From Bacteroidia bacterium (lineage in GTDB: Bacteria > Bacteroidota > Bacteroidia > AKYH767-A > OLB10): a DNA stretch of 64,000 nucleotides. This document shows, piece by piece, positions 26,676-36,484 of this stretch (position 1 is the first letter of the stretch; the number at the start of each line of letters is the position of its first letter). Below the pieces are notes generated by a model, which was given only the letters and a program-made list of their open reading frames with translations, did not search any database and had not been told where the DNA came from. The stretch covers positions 1,178,001 to 1,242,000 of the forward strand of contig JBAOIA010000011.1 in the NCBI GenBank assembly GCA_037045145.1, given 5' to 3'. The position numbers were made by a program, and so were the translations under genes.

Positions 26676-29506
26676 CATGCGGCCAACACTTTATTAGTCA
26701 GTTCAATTATTTCGTCAATCTCTTTATTACTAAACACACCCCGAATACCATCAGGATGAAGCATGGTAAAAGGAGATTCTATCAGGTTGCGTTTGCTTAC
26801 ATCACCTTTTTCCAATACAAAATTCTTGAGCAAATCAAGAAATTGAAATTGTCGGCTGGTGAGGTAACTGTGTTTGGAAACAAAATCATCAAATGCTTTG
26901 GTAACGGTTTCGGCAAAGGTTTCTAATTGTTCAATGCCCAAAATATGTTTGATGAATTGCACCAATGCCGCCTTGCGGTGGTTGTAAACCTTGCGGAGCA
27001 AATCAATGGTAATATGCGGATGCTCGTTGTGAAGTTCTTCCGCTAATTGTTCCGCTTCATCTGTGGAGATTTCCTGACCCTGTTTTAGTTTTTGTAAAAT
27101 CGGACTGCTTGAAACCAATTCATTGATTTTCTTTTCAACCAGTTCACGGTATTTGGCCACACTCAATGCTTCGTGTTGCGGGCCAAACTCTATAAATTCC
27201 ATTTCGGCAACAATGTCTTTCAGGTTGAATTTTGCAGGAGCCAACGGAATTACCGCTTCACGAAATTTCATCAAAGGCGAAAGTTTCTGAATCAGTTCTT
27301 CAAACTTATCTTCATTGATGGTTGACCAATAATGATTTGTTTGAGCCTGACGAATTAATTCCTGCTCTCTTGCTACAATATTGATGCTCAAGGGCAATTC
27401 TCCAATGGTTTCAATAACACTTGCTTTTAAAGTTTCATATTTTGAAAGAATCACGTCATCAATTGAAAATGGCTTTACATACGGAGAATCATCATTTTTT
27501 AAGTATGCTAAAGAAACCTCCACAATATCTTTTTCAAACCGCATGGCTTTGAAATCCACATCTGAAACGGTTCGAAACAATGGTTTTACAACGGCTTCCA
27601 AAAATTCCATTTTGTCGGCAGTCAGGTTACTCCAAAAGTTTTCATCTTCTAAGCGTTGCAGTTCATGTTTGGCTTCCATAATCACTACCGAATTTTTCGG
27701 AAGCGATTCAACCTGCTTTCTGATTTTTTGAACTTCTTTATTTACAATTTCAGAGTTGCTTTGTGTTTGGGCTTCCTCAATCTTTTCCAATCGCACCCCA
27801 AACAAGCGAACAGGCAAAGGAATTTGTCCTTTCAGTTCTTTGCCTCTCGGGTTGAGTTTGAAATATTCAAAGTTGTCCCAACAATCGAGAATCAGGAAAT
27901 TGTCTTTTTGTGTGCACCAAGGTTTTATTTTTTCAGGTTCGAGTAAACGAGTTCCTCTGCCTATCATTTGCCAAAATTTGGTGTAGCTGTAAACAGGTTT
28001 TGCAAAAACCAGATTCACCAATTCCCGAACATCAATGCCTGTGTCGAGCATATCCACACTTATGGCAATGCGTGGCATGTCGTTACTAATAAACTGGTCG
28101 AGCAAACCACCTTTGCCATAAACTCGTGGGTCTTCGCTTACCAATACTTTGGCTAACTCTCCTTTGTACTCTGGGTAAAGCGAATCAAAAATTTCTTCTA
28201 CTCGTCTTGCATGGGCTTTGCTGATGCAAAAGAAAATCGTTTTTCCCGGCAAAACTCCGTTGGCATCTTTGATGCTTTCTTCCATGAATTCACGGACAAT
28301 CAAAGCATTTGTACCACGGTTGATTACTTTCTTTTCAATCTCTGTTCCTTCGTAATTGATTTCTTCAATTTCCTTTCCTTCCAACATCAATTTCTGCTGG
28401 TCTTCCAGAGAAATTGTTCGCTTGTTTATTCCTTCATCCTGAAATTTTGTTTTGATTTTCATTACCTGAAAATTGCTCAGGAATGGTGGAATGTGATTGA
28501 CGGCTTCCTCGTAGGAATAAGCAAAAGTCGGAACGCCATCTTCACATTCAAACAACTGAAAAGTGTTGTGGTCAATTACATCCGTTGGTGTGGCTGTTAA
28601 GCCAAGCGTAATCGTATTGAAGTAATCAAGAATTTCCTGATAAGTGTTGTAAATACTTCGGTGGCTTTCGTCCACCACAATCAAATCAAAGAAATGCGGA
28701 CTCAAACTTTTCTCCTCATTACGAATGATGTTCAACATGGTCGGATAGGTAGAAACATAAATTCGTCTGTCGGTGGCAATTTCCTTTTCGCCTTGTTTTG
28801 GCCAGCGTGGTTCGTTGGGCAAATGTTCTTTGAAGGCTTCTAAAGTTTGGTCACGCAATGCGATTCTGTCAACCAAAAACAAAACTCTCTCTGCCCAACC
28901 TGCTCTCATCAATGCGTCCACTAAGGCAATACAAGTTCTTGTCTTGCCTGTGCCTGTCGCCATTACCAACAAAAATTTGCGTTTCCGTTTTTCAACGGCT
29001 TCCATTACGGCACGGATGGAGGCAATTTGATAATTCCGTCCTGCAATTTTGATATTGATGAGTTCTCCTGCTAATTGCTTTCTTGCTTTGCGAATGTATG
29101 CGTATCGTTCAAGGTCGTCCCGTGTTGGAAAGCCATATACTTTCTTTGGTGGATAATTGTCTAAATCCCAAAAGTAAATGTCGTGTCCGTTAGTATAAAA
29201 GCAGAATGGTAAGTCAACGCCTTGTGTTTGTTTGATGTTGTAGCAATATTGTTTGGCTTGTTCCCGTCCAAGTGCAGCGTCCACCGAAGTCTTTTTGGCT
29301 TCTACAACTGCAAGCGGTTTACCGTCCTTGCCTAATAGAACGTAGTCGCTGTATTGGTGACCAGCATAAGGTGTTGTTGGTTCTTCAACAACGGTCAAGT
29401 GAATATCAAATTCCTCAATTACCTGAGTTCGGTCAGTCACATTCCAGCCCGCTTGTTTTAAGCGATTGTCAATGATTTCTTTCCTTGTCAGTTTCTCGTT
29501 TTTCAC
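26675..29506 (-). CDS. hsdR: type I restriction endonuclease subunit R
   Basis: ATP-dependent translocase and nuclease subunit, 943 residues. The N-terminal nuclease domain shows the PD-(D/E)XK pattern (YSDYVLLGKDGKPLAVVEAK, Asp and Glu-x-Lys). The helicase core has Walker A MATGTGKT near residue 187, DESH near 280 and TATP, and then the C-terminal helicase motif (MLDTGIDVRELVN, QMIGRGTRL). The C-terminal half is the EcoEI-R-type domain. The start is GTG at 29506; no upstream in-frame ATG is seen. It is first in the operon hsdR-Bro-N-hsdM-hsdS. The frame is intact, although its partners M and S are broken, so restriction should not be possible now. Confidence 0.93.
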   Translation of the reverse strand: MKNEKLTRKEIIDNRLKQAGWNVTDRTQVIEEFDIHLTVVEEPTTPYAGHQYSDYVLLGKDGKPLAVVEAKKTSVDAALGREQAKQYCYNIKQTQGVDLPFCFYTNGHDIYFWDLDNYPPKKVYGFPTRDDLERYAYIRKARKQLAGELINIKIAGRNYQIASIRAVMEAVEKRKRKFLLVMATGTGKTRTCIALVDALMRAGWAERVLFLVDRIALRDQTLEAFKEHLPNEPRWPKQGEKEIATDRRIYVSTYPTMLNIIRNEEKSLSPHFFDLIVVDESHRSIYNTYQEILDYFNTITLGLTATPTDVIDHNTFQLFECEDGVPTFAYSYEEAVNHIPPFLSNFQVMKIKTKFQDEGINKRTISLEDQQKLMLEGKEIEEINYEGTEIEKKVINRGTNALIVREFMEESIKDANGVLPGKTIFFCISKAHARRVEEIFDSLYPEYKGELAKVLVSEDPRVYGKGGLLDQFISNDMPRIAISVDMLDTGIDVRELVNLVFAKPVYSYTKFWQMIGRGTRLLEPEKIKPWCTQKDNFLILDCWDNFEYFKLNPRGKELKGQIPLPVRLFGVRLEKIEEAQTQSNSEIVNKEVQKIRKQVESLPKNSVVIMEAKHELQRLEDENFWSNLTADKMEFLEAVVKPLFRTVSDVDFKAMRFEKDIVEVSLAYLKNDDSPYVKPFSIDDVILSKYETLKASVIETIGELPLSINIVAREQELIRQAQTNHYWSTINEDKFEELIQKLSPLMKFREAVIPLAPAKFNLKDIVAEMEFIEFGPQHEALSVAKYRELVEKKINELVSSSPILQKLKQGQEISTDEAEQLAEELHNEHPHITIDLLRKVYNHRKAALVQFIKHILGIEQLETFAETVTKAFDDFVSKHSYLTSRQFQFLDLLKNFVLEKGDVSKRNLIESPFTMLHPDGIRGVFSNKEIDEIIELTNKVLAA

Positions 29507-29947
29507 TTTTATATTCTATAATTTATAGTTGGTCAAAATACGCAAAAAATCTGTTTTGTTGTCCGAATGTTCTGTCGGTGCGTTGGCAAAAAATGGCTCT
29601 TTTGGTTTTGCGAAGGGTCGTTCACTCATAGTCCACTTGAAATATGGTCTGTGTCAATATGGTTTTTCCTTGTTAATGTTCAAAGTTTGCTGTGTCGTCA
29701 TTCACTTGCAGGTAACATCTAAACATCAGCATGTTTTCATTTAAAGCATGCCGAACATTTCACAAAAATAGCGGTATCAAGCAATTGTTCAAATTTACCG
29801 GACATGTTTTAGTTAATCAGAATGGCTTTTCTTTCTTTACAAAAACACTCAGAAAATATGCTCAAATCTAATCCTGATTTAACAATTTTCTATGGTAAGA
29901 TTTACTGCAAGTAAACCGTTAGTTTATAGTTTTAATTTTATGTAAAC
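29507..29947. other. non-coding upstream flank of the restriction locus
   Basis: 440 bases without a convincing gene; a 71-codon plus-strand frame at 29529-29744 has no recognisable features. It should contain the hsdR promoter. Text such as CAGGTAACATCTAAACATCA resembles non-coding repeats seen around accessory loci, but no second copy is in this window. Confidence 0.4.
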
Positions 29948-30415
29948 TTATTTATTATTTGTCTTGGTCTCAATTTTCACAGGCACTAAGTCAGCAACAC
30001 TGCCACCATTAATAATGATGTCGCGTAATATGGTTGACGAAAGTGGTGCATTTTCTGGACTAGCTATAACAAACACCGTTTCTATGCCGCCAAGTTTTTG
30101 GTTCATCTGTGCTATGGCTTTTTCAAATTCAAAATCATTGCTGTTGCGCAATCCGCGAATCATGTATTCGGCCTGTTGTTGTTTGCAGAATTCTGCCGTC
30201 AGTCCATGATAACTTTTAATGCTGACTTTTTGTTCGCCTTTAAATACCTGTTCCAGCCAATTCAAACGCTGTTCCAGACTGAATAGATACTTTTTATCAG
30301 GATTGATGCCAATGGCAACAATTATTTTATCGAACAATGGCAACATGCGTTGCACAATCTCCAAATGCCCGTTGTGAATAGGGTCGAACGATCCGGGAAA
30401 TACTGCAATTTTCAT
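29948..30415 (-). CDS. coaD: phosphopantetheine adenylyltransferase
   Basis: Penultimate enzyme of coenzyme A synthesis, joining 4'-phosphopantetheine and ATP to dephospho-CoA. The 155-residue length is standard. The nucleotidyltransferase signature GSFDPIHNGH is at residues 9-18 and the second family motif is seen in MIRGLRNSNDFEFE; the ISSTxIR-type motif reads LSSTILRD. It lies 8 bases after rsmD and ends the operon DUF3822-rsmD-coaD, a neighbourhood I recall as common in Bacteroidota. Confidence 0.96.
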   Translation of the reverse strand: MKIAVFPGSFDPIHNGHLEIVQRMLPLFDKIIVAIGINPDKKYLFSLEQRLNWLEQVFKGEQKVSIKSYHGLTAEFCKQQQAEYMIRGLRNSNDFEFEKAIAQMNQKLGGIETVFVIASPENAPLSSTILRDIIINGGSVADLVPVKIETKTNNK

Positions 30416-30423
30416 CGGTGTTA

Positions 30424-30963
30424 TTATTTTTCAGCTACGAATATACTGAAAGAAACAGCACCATAGGTTCGTTTTTCAGGTATGTATTCTGGTATGGTAA
30501 ACGACATGTCGCTGCTGTGTTCAATCACGAGTAATCCATTTTTACGGAGCAACTTTTTATTAAAAACAAGAGAGACCAAATCATTAACAGGGCTTTCTGC
30601 AAAAGGAGGGTCGGCAAATATCAAGTCAAAAGTTGATGTACATTGGTCTAAAAATTCAAGAGCATCAGAATGTATCACACTGGTGTTGATGGCATGAATG
30701 TCATCAAAAGTTTTTTGTATAAAAGCCACACATCTTTTATCCAAATCTACAGCAGTGATGTTGGCAACACCGCGCGAAATCATTTCGTAGGAGATGTTGC
30801 CTGTACCTGCAAATAAATCGAGTGCAGTAGTGTTTGGCCAGCTAATTCTATTGGATAAAATGTTGAATAGGCCTGTCTTGGCAAAGTCTGTGGTTGGGCG
30901 TACAGGCAGTGTTTGCGGTGCAATAATTTTTTTTCCCCGCAGCCGTCCGCTGATTATACGCAC
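30424..30963 (-). CDS. rsmD: 16S rRNA (guanine966-N2)-methyltransferase
   Basis: A 179-residue class I methyltransferase acting on the 30S ribosome precursor. The start MRIISGRLRGKKIIAP, the SAM-binding LDLFAGTGNISYEMISRG and the catalytic ADPPF (the DPPF/NPPY type) all fit RsmD. It overlaps the DUF3822 gene end by 10 bases and coaD follows 8 bases later, so translation is coupled in one operon. Confidence 0.95.
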   Translation of the reverse strand: MRIISGRLRGKKIIAPQTLPVRPTTDFAKTGLFNILSNRISWPNTTALDLFAGTGNISYEMISRGVANITAVDLDKRCVAFIQKTFDDIHAINTSVIHSDALEFLDQCTSTFDLIFADPPFAESPVNDLVSLVFNKKLLRKNGLLVIEHSSDMSFTIPEYIPEKRTYGAVSFSIFVAEK

Positions 30964-31838
30964 AAAAATTGATTATAAAGGCTGAAATGATAATGTGCTG
31001 CTACTTCATCAAAACCATAGCTGTAAAAAGAAAATGAAGGTTTTTGCACAAACTGCAGGTAGCGAATATATTTTGATGCCAATACTATCAATGCAGAATT
31101 TTTTTCTGTTGTTCCTGCAATATTCAACACCTGTGATTCCGGATTCATTTCAAGTTGTTCGTAAACGAAAACTATATAGTAAACAAAGTCTTCTGTTGAT
31201 TGAAAGTTAAACTTGTTGTAGTAGAGTAAATTTCCACCCTGGTTGACAACCATCTCAAAATAGGTGTTTTGAATATTTACGGTTACCGTTTTTTCAGAGG
31301 TGTTTTTATGGAGAGTAAGCACACCTTCAATCAGTGGAGTGGCACCATGAAAAATGCTGAGGTTTGAATACCATGAATTAAAAAAGTCAAACAGCGATTT
31401 AGGAACAGAATAAATGTTTCTTGCCGAAATACGCCTGAGGTTATCGAACAGTAATTTATTTGTTTGCTCTGTAGATTCGCGCTGATGGTTGGCATAATAT
31501 AACTCACCTAAACGGTCTGCATCAAAAAACACATCAGGAATAAGTGTGTTGTTAAATCCACAAAATGACAGCACAACACTATCGTAATGATTATCCAGAA
31601 GTGGCTTGTTCTGTTCAAAAATCTGAAGAATTTTTTCTGTCAGGTCGTCATTACTAAGTGGATATGGAAAACGATAGTCAAGCAGCGCAACAAACTTGTT
31701 GCGGTCTGTATCTATCAATGCTGCAGAAAAAAAGTTGTTGCTGCATTGGATAAAAAGATTCATAATGCGCGAAACATCGGCATTGATGGATTCGTCAACT
31801 ATACTTATCCAAGCATCTGATTTTTTATCGGTAATCAC
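30954..31838 (-). CDS. DUF3822 family protein
   Basis: A 294-residue cytoplasmic protein without signal or membrane segments. Its position directly upstream of rsmD and coaD, its length, and blocks such as ALIDTDRNKFVALLDYRFPY, FHGATPLIEGVLTLH and NLLYYNKFNFQSTEDFVYYI fit DUF3822, an uncharacterised Bacteroidota family thought to adopt an actin-like/ribonuclease-H-like fold. No catalytic function is known. It overlaps rsmD by 10 bases. Nothing unusual in length or frame. Confidence 0.75.
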   Translation of the reverse strand: MITDKKSDAWISIVDESINADVSRIMNLFIQCSNNFFSAALIDTDRNKFVALLDYRFPYPLSNDDLTEKILQIFEQNKPLLDNHYDSVVLSFCGFNNTLIPDVFFDADRLGELYYANHQRESTEQTNKLLFDNLRRISARNIYSVPKSLFDFFNSWYSNLSIFHGATPLIEGVLTLHKNTSEKTVTVNIQNTYFEMVVNQGGNLLYYNKFNFQSTEDFVYYIVFVYEQLEMNPESQVLNIAGTTEKNSALIVLASKYIRYLQFVQKPSFSFYSYGFDEVAAHYHFSLYNQFLCV

Positions 31839-31888
31839 TTTACAAAATTAAGTATTTATGAAATGCCACAGATTTCCGCATTTAGGTC

Positions 31889-31929
31889 AAAAAAAAACCC
31901 CTGCAAGCTTGCAGAGGATCTTTTTTTTG
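31889..31929. terminator. rho-independent terminator, rpmE and possibly bidirectional
   Basis: An A9 run, CCCCTGCAAG paired with CTTGCAGAGG, then a T8 run. It lies 14 bases downstream of the rpmE stop on the minus strand. Confidence 0.9.
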
Positions 31930-31942
31930 AAAATGTTTAAAA

Positions 31943-32224
31943 TTATTTCTCAGCTGTTTTAGCTGCTTTTTTTGCAGTTGATTTAGCATAACGGTTACGG
32001 AATTTATCCACACGTCCTGCAGTGTCAATCAGTTTCATCTTACCTGTATAGTAAGGGTGTGACATGTTTGAAATCTCAAGTTTCACCAATGGGTATTCGT
32101 TTCCATCTTCCCACTTAATGGTGTCTTTTGTATCAACACATGAACGCGTAATAAACGCATAATCGCAACTGATATCTTTAAATACTACCATACGGTAGTT
32201 CTTTGGATGTATTTCGCTTTTCAT
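31943..32224 (-). CDS. rpmE: 50S ribosomal protein L31, type B
   Basis: A 93-residue ribosomal protein. The start MKSEIHPKNYRMVVFKD and the later SNMSHPYYTGKMKLIDTAGR followed by VDKFRNRYA are hallmark L31 type B sequences. The zinc-binding CxxC pair of type A L31 is absent, so this is the zinc-independent form. The Lys/Ala-rich tail (AKSTAKKAAKTAEK) is an ordinary extension. It is a single-gene unit with its own promoter and terminator. Confidence 0.95.
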   Translation of the reverse strand: MKSEIHPKNYRMVVFKDISCDYAFITRSCVDTKDTIKWEDGNEYPLVKLEISNMSHPYYTGKMKLIDTAGRVDKFRNRYAKSTAKKAAKTAEK

Positions 32225-32254
32225 TTTATAATAAAGTTTTTATCAAACGGGCTG

Positions 32255-32262
32255 CAAATATA
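32255..32262 (-). promoter_or_regulatory. -7 element of the rpmE promoter
   Basis: Minus strand TATATTTG, exact TAnnTTTG, with a TTG (32278-32280) 15 bases further upstream, the same spacing as at the SRP RNA gene. It is 30 bases before the ATG. Confidence 0.6.
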
Positions 32263-32468
32263 GCACTTTTTCTTATCCAATTGCAAATCGGATGTAAAAA
32301 TTATTTTAATATACTGCTTTAATTATCAGTGAATTAGTCGGGGTACGAGGTAAATGGGACAGTTTTGAAAATTATGGATAACAAAGGCTTCCAAAGTTTA
32401 AACTTGTTAAAATTTATGAATTATTGATATTCAAAGCATTTACTATGTTAAAACGCTAATAAAAGTAC

Positions 32469-32476
32469 TACTTTTG
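32469..32476 (+). promoter_or_regulatory. -7 element before the nucleotide-sugar dehydratase gene
   Basis: TACTTTTG, an exact TAnnTTTG match 32 bases before the ATG at 32509; no clear TTG at the expected upstream position. Confidence 0.45.
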
Positions 32477-32508
32477 CGTTCAATTTTAAATTTTGTAAAG
32501 CCTGAGGA

Positions 32509-34386
32509 ATGTTTCTATTTGAGCGGACAGCACCACGTTGGGTAGTCTTAGTCATAGATTTGATATTATGCACCATGTCATTCTATCTGGCTTATGATTT
32601 GCGTTTTAATTTTACAATCCCTGATGTAGAAATTCAGCTTTTGCCCACAGCATTTGCAACAGTTTTAAGTGTCAGATTGGTAAGCTTCTTAATATCGAGA
32701 ACACATACAGGAATCATCCGTTATACAAGCTATAAAGATTCGCAACGCATATTTTTAACCTTGCTTACAGGCACTGTTCTGCTAAGTATCTTTAATCTTA
32801 TTTCATTCAGAATTTACGGACGTTATTTTACGCCTTATTCTATTTTAATGATTGACTTTTTCCTGAGCATGCTTGCATTGGCATCCATGCGGGTGATTGT
32901 AAAAAGTGCACATGTGGAGTGGACAAGAAAGAAGGGTAATAAAACCGATGTGCTTATTATGGGTGCCGGTGAAGAAGGTATGGTTGTAAAACATGCATTA
33001 GAGCAAGATGCAGGAATAAATTTTAAGGTTCTCGGATTTATTGATGACAAACCAAAACTTCGTAAAAGAAAACTTGAAGGCATACCTGTTTTTTATACAA
33101 AGACAGATTTAGAAGACTTGCTGCGTGCCAATAAAATATCGAGTCTGATAATTGCCGATAAGGATGTTGACACCAAACGCATCAATGAATTAATTGAAAT
33201 TTGTGTAAAATACGATACTAAAGTGCAGCGTGCTCCACGTGCAGGAAACTGGATAAACGGCAAACTGAGTTTTTCTCAAATCAAAGAAGTAAACATTGAA
33301 GATTTGCTTGAGCGCGATCCTATCAATCTTGATGTAAAAGAAATACGTAATCAGCTAAAAGGAAAAACTATTCTCATCACCGGAGCTGCAGGATCCATTG
33401 GTTCTGAAATTGCACGACAGGTAATTTTATATAACCCTGCAAAGGTTGTGCTTCTTGACATTGCAGAATCACCACTCTATGAACTTGAACTTTCCATACA
33501 AGAAATTAAACATGCCGGCAATTGCGAAAGTGTAATTGCTGATATCCGCAACACTGACCGTATGCGTAGGGTGTTTGATTATTTCAAGCCTGAAATAGTT
33601 TTTCATGCCGCAGCCTATAAGCATGTGCCTGTCATGGAAGTGAATCCTTCAGAAGCAATTCTGACAAATGTAAAAGGCACAAAAATTCTTGCCGATTTGT
33701 CGGTTGAATTTGGTGTACAAAAGTTTGTCATGATTTCTACTGATAAGGCCGTAAACCCAACCAATGTCATGGGTGCATCAAAACGTGTCGCTGAAATTTA
33801 TATTCAGTCACTCAACGAAATTTCCGAAACACAATTTATCACTACCCGTTTTGGCAATGTACTTGGCTCGGCAGGATCTGTGATTCCACGTTTTAAAAAG
33901 CAGATAGAAAACGGCATGCCTGTAACTGTTACCGATGAAAATATTACCCGTTTTTTTATGACCATTCCTGAGGCTTGTCAGCTGGTGCTAGAAGCATGCA
34001 AAATGGGACATGGTGGCGAAATTTTTATTTTCGATATGGGTAAGCCCGTAAAAATTGCTGAGCTGGCCAAGAAAATGATTCGTCTGAGTGGGTTAGAACC
34101 TGAGAAAGATATTAAAATTCAATATACAGGTTTAAGACCGGGAGAAAAGTTGTTTGAAGAATTGTTGAATAAACAGGAAAACACCATTGCCACACATCAT
34201 CCTAAAATTTTAATTGCCAAAGTTCGAAAATATAAATTCGATCAAATTGCAAATGATATTGAAAACCTGACAAACCTGTTTAAGACCCAAAATAATATTG
34301 CGCTGGTTTCAAAGATGAAAGAAATTGTGCCTGAATATATCAGTAATAACAGCGAGTTCGAAAAGCTCGATCGCAGAGAAATCTGA
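32509..34386 (+). CDS. membrane-bound nucleotide-sugar 4,6-dehydratase/epimerase (CapD/WbpM-like)
   Basis: A 625-residue enzyme for making modified sugars for surface polysaccharide. It starts with about four transmembrane helices (residues 10-125), followed by a first Rossmann-like domain (VLIMGAGEEGMVVKHAL) and then the extended SDR domain with GAAGSIGSE near residue 294, HAAAYKHVPVME, and the active-site stretch STDKAVNPTNVMGASKR. The membrane domain plus two Rossmann modules is the CapD/WbpM/PglF architecture, whose members act on UDP-GlcNAc or related sugars; the exact product cannot be told. The genes that follow include glycosyltransferases, consistent with this role. Confidence 0.88.
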   Translation: MFLFERTAPRWVVLVIDLILCTMSFYLAYDLRFNFTIPDVEIQLLPTAFATVLSVRLVSFLISRTHTGIIRYTSYKDSQRIFLTLLTGTVLLSIFNLISFRIYGRYFTPYSILMIDFFLSMLALASMRVIVKSAHVEWTRKKGNKTDVLIMGAGEEGMVVKHALEQDAGINFKVLGFIDDKPKLRKRKLEGIPVFYTKTDLEDLLRANKISSLIIADKDVDTKRINELIEICVKYDTKVQRAPRAGNWINGKLSFSQIKEVNIEDLLERDPINLDVKEIRNQLKGKTILITGAAGSIGSEIARQVILYNPAKVVLLDIAESPLYELELSIQEIKHAGNCESVIADIRNTDRMRRVFDYFKPEIVFHAAAYKHVPVMEVNPSEAILTNVKGTKILADLSVEFGVQKFVMISTDKAVNPTNVMGASKRVAEIYIQSLNEISETQFITTRFGNVLGSAGSVIPRFKKQIENGMPVTVTDENITRFFMTIPEACQLVLEACKMGHGGEIFIFDMGKPVKIAELAKKMIRLSGLEPEKDIKIQYTGLRPGEKLFEELLNKQENTIATHHPKILIAKVRKYKFDQIANDIENLTNLFKTQNNIALVSKMKEIVPEYISNNSEFEKLDRREI

Positions 34387-34572
34387 ACCAGTTGCTGAGG
34401 TGCTTTTTTGCAGAAGCATAATTATCTGAGTTTAAAATTTCCGGAAATTAAAGTATCAGAATTTTTGCAAGTAGCATTAAATAAAACATTTAGTATTGAA
34501 TGTTTTGCATTTAAGAGTAATAATGAATAGATATTTAGATAGAATAGTAAAACGGTTTAATATTTTTGCAGC

Positions 34573-36477
34573 ATGTTAGTTTTAAATAATATAAGTTTTG
34601 ACTTTGGAGGACGATATCTCTACCATGATGCTTTTTGGCACATTAAACCCAATCAAAAAATCGGCCTCATTGGGGCAAATGGTACAGGTAAATCCACTTT
34701 ACTACGTATCATTAATGGTGAGTACACTTTAACAGGAGGGGAGATTACAGGAAGAAAAGATCTTACGGTAGGTTTTCTTAATCAGGATTTACTTTCATAC
34801 GAATCAGACAAAAGTATTCTTGATGTTGCACTTGAAGTTTTTGAAAGAGAGAATATTCTGCATCAAAAGATTGAAAAAATTTTAAAACAGCTTGAAACAG
34901 AACATGGCGAGGAGTTGCTGAATGAATTATTTTTTCTGCAAAGCGAATTTGAATCACTCGATGGTTACAACATCACGCACCGCGCAGAATCTATTTTAGA
35001 GGGTTTGGGATTTAGTACTACAGATTTACAACGCCCACTGAAAGAGTTTTCCGGAGGTTGGCGTATGCGTGTAATGCTTGCCCGTATGTTATTGAAGAAG
35101 CCAAGCCTGTTGATGCTTGATGAGCCAACCAATCACCTTGATTTACCATCGATACAATGGTTGGAGAAGTACCTGCAGGATTATGATGGTACGTTTATTC
35201 TTGTTTCGCACGACAGGTATTTTCTTGACCGCACTATTAATATGATTGCAGAAGTTGCCAATGAGAAGATAAATCTATATCCGGGTAACTTTACAAACTA
35301 TCTCGAACAAAAAACACTACGTGATGAATTGCAGCAGCGTAAGTTCGAGAATCAGGAAAAATATATTAAAGAGCAACAGAAATTAATTGACCGCTTTAAA
35401 GCAAAGGCCAGCAAGGCAAAGATGGCCCAGTCGAGAATGAAAATGCTTGACCGTATGGAGAAAGTTGAAGCAGTTTCCGGTCCGGCATCAACCATGCGTT
35501 TGAGTTTACAAATAGAGACACAACCCGGCAAGGTAGTTTTTGAAGGACATCATCTGAATAAAAATTATGGTGAGCTGGAGATTTTTAAAAACAGTCATTT
35601 TACTATTGAAAGAGGTGATAAAATAGCACTCATTGGCGCAAACGGAAAAGGTAAGTCAACATTGTTGCGTATGATTGCCGGTACCGAAAAGGCAGATGGC
35701 GAAATAAAGGAAGGGTACAATGTAAAGACCTCATTCTATGCACAGCATCAGCTGGAAAGTTTGAATGTAGAGAATGATCTGATGCGTGAACTACAGATTT
35801 TTGCGCCTTTAGAAACCGATCAGCGCATCAGAAGCATTCTTGGTGCATTTCTGTTTAACCGTGACGATGTATTTAAGAAAATACGAGTACTTTCAGGAGG
35901 AGAAAAGGCACGTGTTGCATTAGCAAAGTTAATTCTCAGTAAAGCAAATTTTCTGTTACTTGACGAGCCTACCAACCACCTGGATATGCAGAGTGTAGAA
36001 ATTCTTACTGATGTATTGTTGGATTATGAAGGCTCTTTTGTAGTCGTTTCTCACGACCGCTTTTTTGTTGAGCAAATTGCCAATAAGATTTGGTTTATTG
36101 AAAACAATCAACTTAAAGAATACCCGGGCACTTACGAGGAGTATGAGCATTGGGCAGAACGAAAAAAATCTGAAAAACGCACAGAAGAAAAACAAGTTAC
36201 AGCAAAACCTGTTACACCAAAGGTGCAGGCAGAACCGGAACAAAAAAAGCAGTTGTTAAATTTAGAGAAGGAAGTTAAAAAATTGGAAGCCGAGTTGGCT
36301 GTTGCAAAAAAGCAACGAAATGATTTGATGGAGCAGTTAGGCAATGAAAGTAATTATAACGATTCAGCAAAAATTAAACAATTGCAGAAGGAATTTGATG
36401 AATCTGAAAAGCAGTTTAACAAGCTGCATGCAATGTGGGAAGACAGTTACATGCAGTGGATGGAAATGAGTGAATAA
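34573..36477 (+). CDS. ABC-F family ATPase (Uup-like)
   Basis: A 634-residue soluble protein with two ABC domains and no membrane segment, typical of ribosome-associated ABC-F factors. First domain: Walker A GANGTGKST (near residue 36), signature FSGGWRMR, Walker B LLMLDEPTNHLD. Linker: basic helical region QRKFENQEKYIKEQQKLIDR. Second domain: GANGKGKST (near 359), LSGGEKARV, FLLLDEPTNHLD. The C-terminus (residues 535-634) is a charged coiled coil as in Uup. A -7-like TATTTTTG at 34561-34568 is only 4 bases before the ATG; if used, the mRNA would be almost leaderless. The T9SS plug gene follows 7 bases later. Confidence 0.92.
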   Translation: MLVLNNISFDFGGRYLYHDAFWHIKPNQKIGLIGANGTGKSTLLRIINGEYTLTGGEITGRKDLTVGFLNQDLLSYESDKSILDVALEVFERENILHQKIEKILKQLETEHGEELLNELFFLQSEFESLDGYNITHRAESILEGLGFSTTDLQRPLKEFSGGWRMRVMLARMLLKKPSLLMLDEPTNHLDLPSIQWLEKYLQDYDGTFILVSHDRYFLDRTINMIAEVANEKINLYPGNFTNYLEQKTLRDELQQRKFENQEKYIKEQQKLIDRFKAKASKAKMAQSRMKMLDRMEKVEAVSGPASTMRLSLQIETQPGKVVFEGHHLNKNYGELEIFKNSHFTIERGDKIALIGANGKGKSTLLRMIAGTEKADGEIKEGYNVKTSFYAQHQLESLNVENDLMRELQIFAPLETDQRIRSILGAFLFNRDDVFKKIRVLSGGEKARVALAKLILSKANFLLLDEPTNHLDMQSVEILTDVLLDYEGSFVVVSHDRFFVEQIANKIWFIENNQLKEYPGTYEEYEHWAERKKSEKRTEEKQVTAKPVTPKVQAEPEQKKQLLNLEKEVKKLEAELAVAKKQRNDLMEQLGNESNYNDSAKIKQLQKEFDESEKQFNKLHAMWEDSYMQWMEMSE

Positions 36478-36484
36478 TGCGCTT

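Noticed and set aside
29529..29744. 71-codon plus-strand frame upstream of hsdR
   Set aside because: No domain, no neighbour relation and text that looks like non-coding repeat; not supported as a gene.
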